A stretch of DNA of 6,968 bases from Desulfocapsaceae bacterium (GTDB taxonomy: Bacteria > Desulfobacterota > Desulfobulbia > Desulfobulbales > Desulfocapsaceae). The translations under genes and the position numbers were made by a program. Shown one piece after another: positions 6,245 through 6,968 of this stretch. Position 1 is the first letter of the stretch; every line of letters begins with the position of its first letter. Under the pieces are notes generated by a model. It searched no databases and was not told the DNA's origin. It saw only the letters and a list, made by a program, of their open reading frames with translations. The stretch covers positions 1 through 6,968 of the forward strand of contig JAOZLO010000040.1 of the NCBI GenBank assembly GCA_029934775.1. The letters are read 5' to 3'.

Positions 6245-6780
6245 ATATCTGCATTTTTAAACAAAAGTCCTTCACAGTCTTTTTGCGAGAGAGCCGGAGA
6301 AAAATCTATGGGCCAGGATATATTTAATTCGGGATCATTCCAGACGATACAGCGTTCATGTTCCAAAGCCCAGAAATCAGTTGTCCTGTAAAGAACCTCA
6401 GCACTCTCTGAAAGAACAACAAAGGCATGCCCGAACCCCTCTGGAATCCAGAATTGTTTAAAGTTTACCGAGCTCAGAAGCTGACCGACCCAGCTGCCGA
6501 AAGTGGGAGATGTTTTTCGTAAATCAACAGCTACATCGAAAACTTCACCGGCCACAACCCTGACCAGTTTTCCCTGGGGTTGTTCTATCTGGTAGTGGAT
6601 ACCACGTAAAACACCCCTGGCTGAACGGGAGTGATTATCCTGAACAAAAGCATGCTTCAGCCCAGTAGCCCGCTGCCATTTTTCCTGGTTAAAACTTTCA
6701 AAGAAAAAACCCCTATCATCACCAAATACATCAGGTTCAACGACAAGAACATCCGGAATATCTGTTAGAGTAATCTTCAA
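6235..6780 (-). CDS. rfbC: dTDP-4-dehydrorhamnose 3,5-epimerase
   Basis: Cytoplasmic cupin enzyme (RmlC) that epimerises dTDP-4-keto-6-deoxy-glucose at C3 and C5, the third step to dTDP-L-rhamnose for O-antigen or other surface glycans. The 181 residues are full length and clear: FGDDRGFFFESFN (19-31), RGVLRGIHYQ with R59 and catalytic H62, K71, the HAF at 118-120, Y131 as the conserved acid/base Tyr, and D168 in LSQKD as the partner of H62. C144 stands where Gly is common (HERCI for HERGI), probably harmless. The start is TTG at 6780-6778. Only AAA, ACT and GGC precede it before an in-frame TAA, no ATG is available, and the protein begins exactly as RmlC proteins do. An AGGAG lies 12 nt upstream. 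No rmlA, rmlB or rmlD is in the window, and the gene appears to have its own promoter. Confidence 0.96.
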   Translation of the reverse strand: MKITLTDIPDVLVVEPDVFGDDRGFFFESFNQEKWQRATGLKHAFVQDNHSRSARGVLRGIHYQIEQPQGKLVRVVAGEVFDVAVDLRKTSPTFGSWVGQLLSSVNFKQFWIPEGFGHAFVVLSESAEVLYRTTDFWALEHERCIVWNDPELNISWPIDFSPALSQKDCEGLLFKNADIYE

Positions 6781-6781
6781 T

Positions 6782-6820
6782 TTAGTGCCTTACTCCTGAA
6801 CTTCTGTAAGAAAAAACAAG
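6782..6820 (-). repeat. rfbC leader segment similar to the icd leader, copy C
   Basis: Aligns ungapped with 3491-3529 at 30 of 39 bases. The shared blocks on the minus strand are CTTGTT, ACAGA, AGGAGTAA and ACTAA, ending at the start codon of each gene. The two genes are unrelated, so the similarity is in the leader, not the protein. Confidence 0.5.
6793..6797 (-). promoter_or_regulatory. Shine-Dalgarno of rfbC, supporting a TTG start
   Basis: AGGAG on the minus strand, 12 nt before the TTG. The spacing is slightly long, but no other start codon lies between it and the conserved N-terminus, so it decides the start. It is followed by an in-frame TAA at 6792-6790. Confidence 0.7.
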
Positions 6821-6847
6821 AAAAATTGTTTGCCGTATTACTTTGAT

Positions 6848-6877
6848 ATTATAGTAATATTCTTAGCTATCAGTCTA
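6848..6877 (-). promoter_or_regulatory. Candidate sigma70-type promoter of rfbC
   Basis: On the minus strand a perfect TATAAT (6853-6848) is preceded, after an 18-nt spacer, by TAGACT (6877-6872), which matches TTGACA at four of six positions. Transcription would begin near 6841 and leave a leader of about 60 nt before the TTG. The -35 element lies inside one unit of the heptamer array. Predicted by eye only. Confidence 0.5.
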
Positions 6878-6927
6878 CAGTTGTTAGTTGTCAGTAACTG
6901 TTAACTGCACACTGAAAACTGATAACT
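6865..6927. repeat. Degenerate heptamer array arranged as an imperfect palindrome
   Basis: Nine consecutive 7-bp units fill exactly 63 bp. Units on the left read like AGTTGTT and AGTTGTC; those on the right read like GTTAACT and GATAACT, which are the reverse complement of the left type (AGTTATC). The whole is therefore a palindrome centred near 6896: of 31 facing base pairs, 22 are Watson-Crick and two more are G-T. It lies upstream of rfbC and supplies its presumed -35. The sequence right of it to the window end shows nothing I can name. Confidence 0.6.
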
Positions 6928-6968
6928 TTCGGTTACGGCTATCCACCTTAGATTGTGATAATTAAACA

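Noticed and set aside
1..6968. CRISPR array, tRNA, rRNA, transposase or phage genes
   Set aside because: No regularly spaced repeats with unique spacers, no tRNA-like cloverleaf or rRNA segment noticed by eye, and no coding frame of those types.

Overview
The window is about 7 kb of moderately AT-rich bacterial chromosome. It carries five complete protein genes and one gene cut by the left edge. The gene set suggests a Gram-negative, probably a Desulfobacterota (deltaproteobacterial) sulfate-reducer-type lineage. The support is a radical SAM protein whose tail continues into a DUF2344 domain, an NADP-isocitrate dehydrogenase of the eukaryote-like homodimeric subfamily (known from Desulfotalea and Desulfobacter), and envelope proteins made for a periplasm. 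The lineage is inferred from protein style and was not tested by search.

Layout, left to right. (1) The C-terminal part of a radical SAM/DUF2344 fusion (+, 1-914). (2) A periplasmic S13 D-Ala-D-Ala carboxypeptidase (+, 1000-2229). (3) Convergent to it, icd, isocitrate dehydrogenase (-, 2262-3491). (4) A 364-bp divergent intergenic region (3492-3855) holding the icd leader, a second degenerate copy of that leader, and two tandem short dyads. (5) A solute-binding lipoprotein with no ABC transporter partners (+, 3856-4638). (6) 31 bp downstream, a two-TM membrane protein with a large periplasmic Cache-like region and a cytoplasmic Schlafen/AlbA_2 domain (+, 4670-6244). (7) Overlapping its tail by 10 bp on the other strand, rfbC/rmlC, dTDP-4-dehydrorhamnose 3,5-epimerase with a TTG start (-, 6235-6780). 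(8) A 188-bp right flank with a good sigma70-like promoter for rfbC and a 63-bp array of degenerate heptamers arranged as an imperfect palindrome.

Most genes are housekeeping or envelope functions that do not form one pathway. The exception is the pair at 3856-6244. An amino-acid-type binding lipoprotein is followed in the same direction by a membrane receptor whose output is an AlbA_2 (Schlafen-like) domain rather than a kinase, cyclase or methyl-accepting domain. I read it as a possible two-component periplasm-to-cytoplasm sensing module and the best candidate here for something undescribed. The biochemical output is not known from sequence.

A second theme is repeated leader DNA. The icd and rfbC leaders on the minus strand share 30 of 39 bases without a gap, covering the ribosome binding site. 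A diverged copy of the icd leader lies about 203 bp further upstream of icd.
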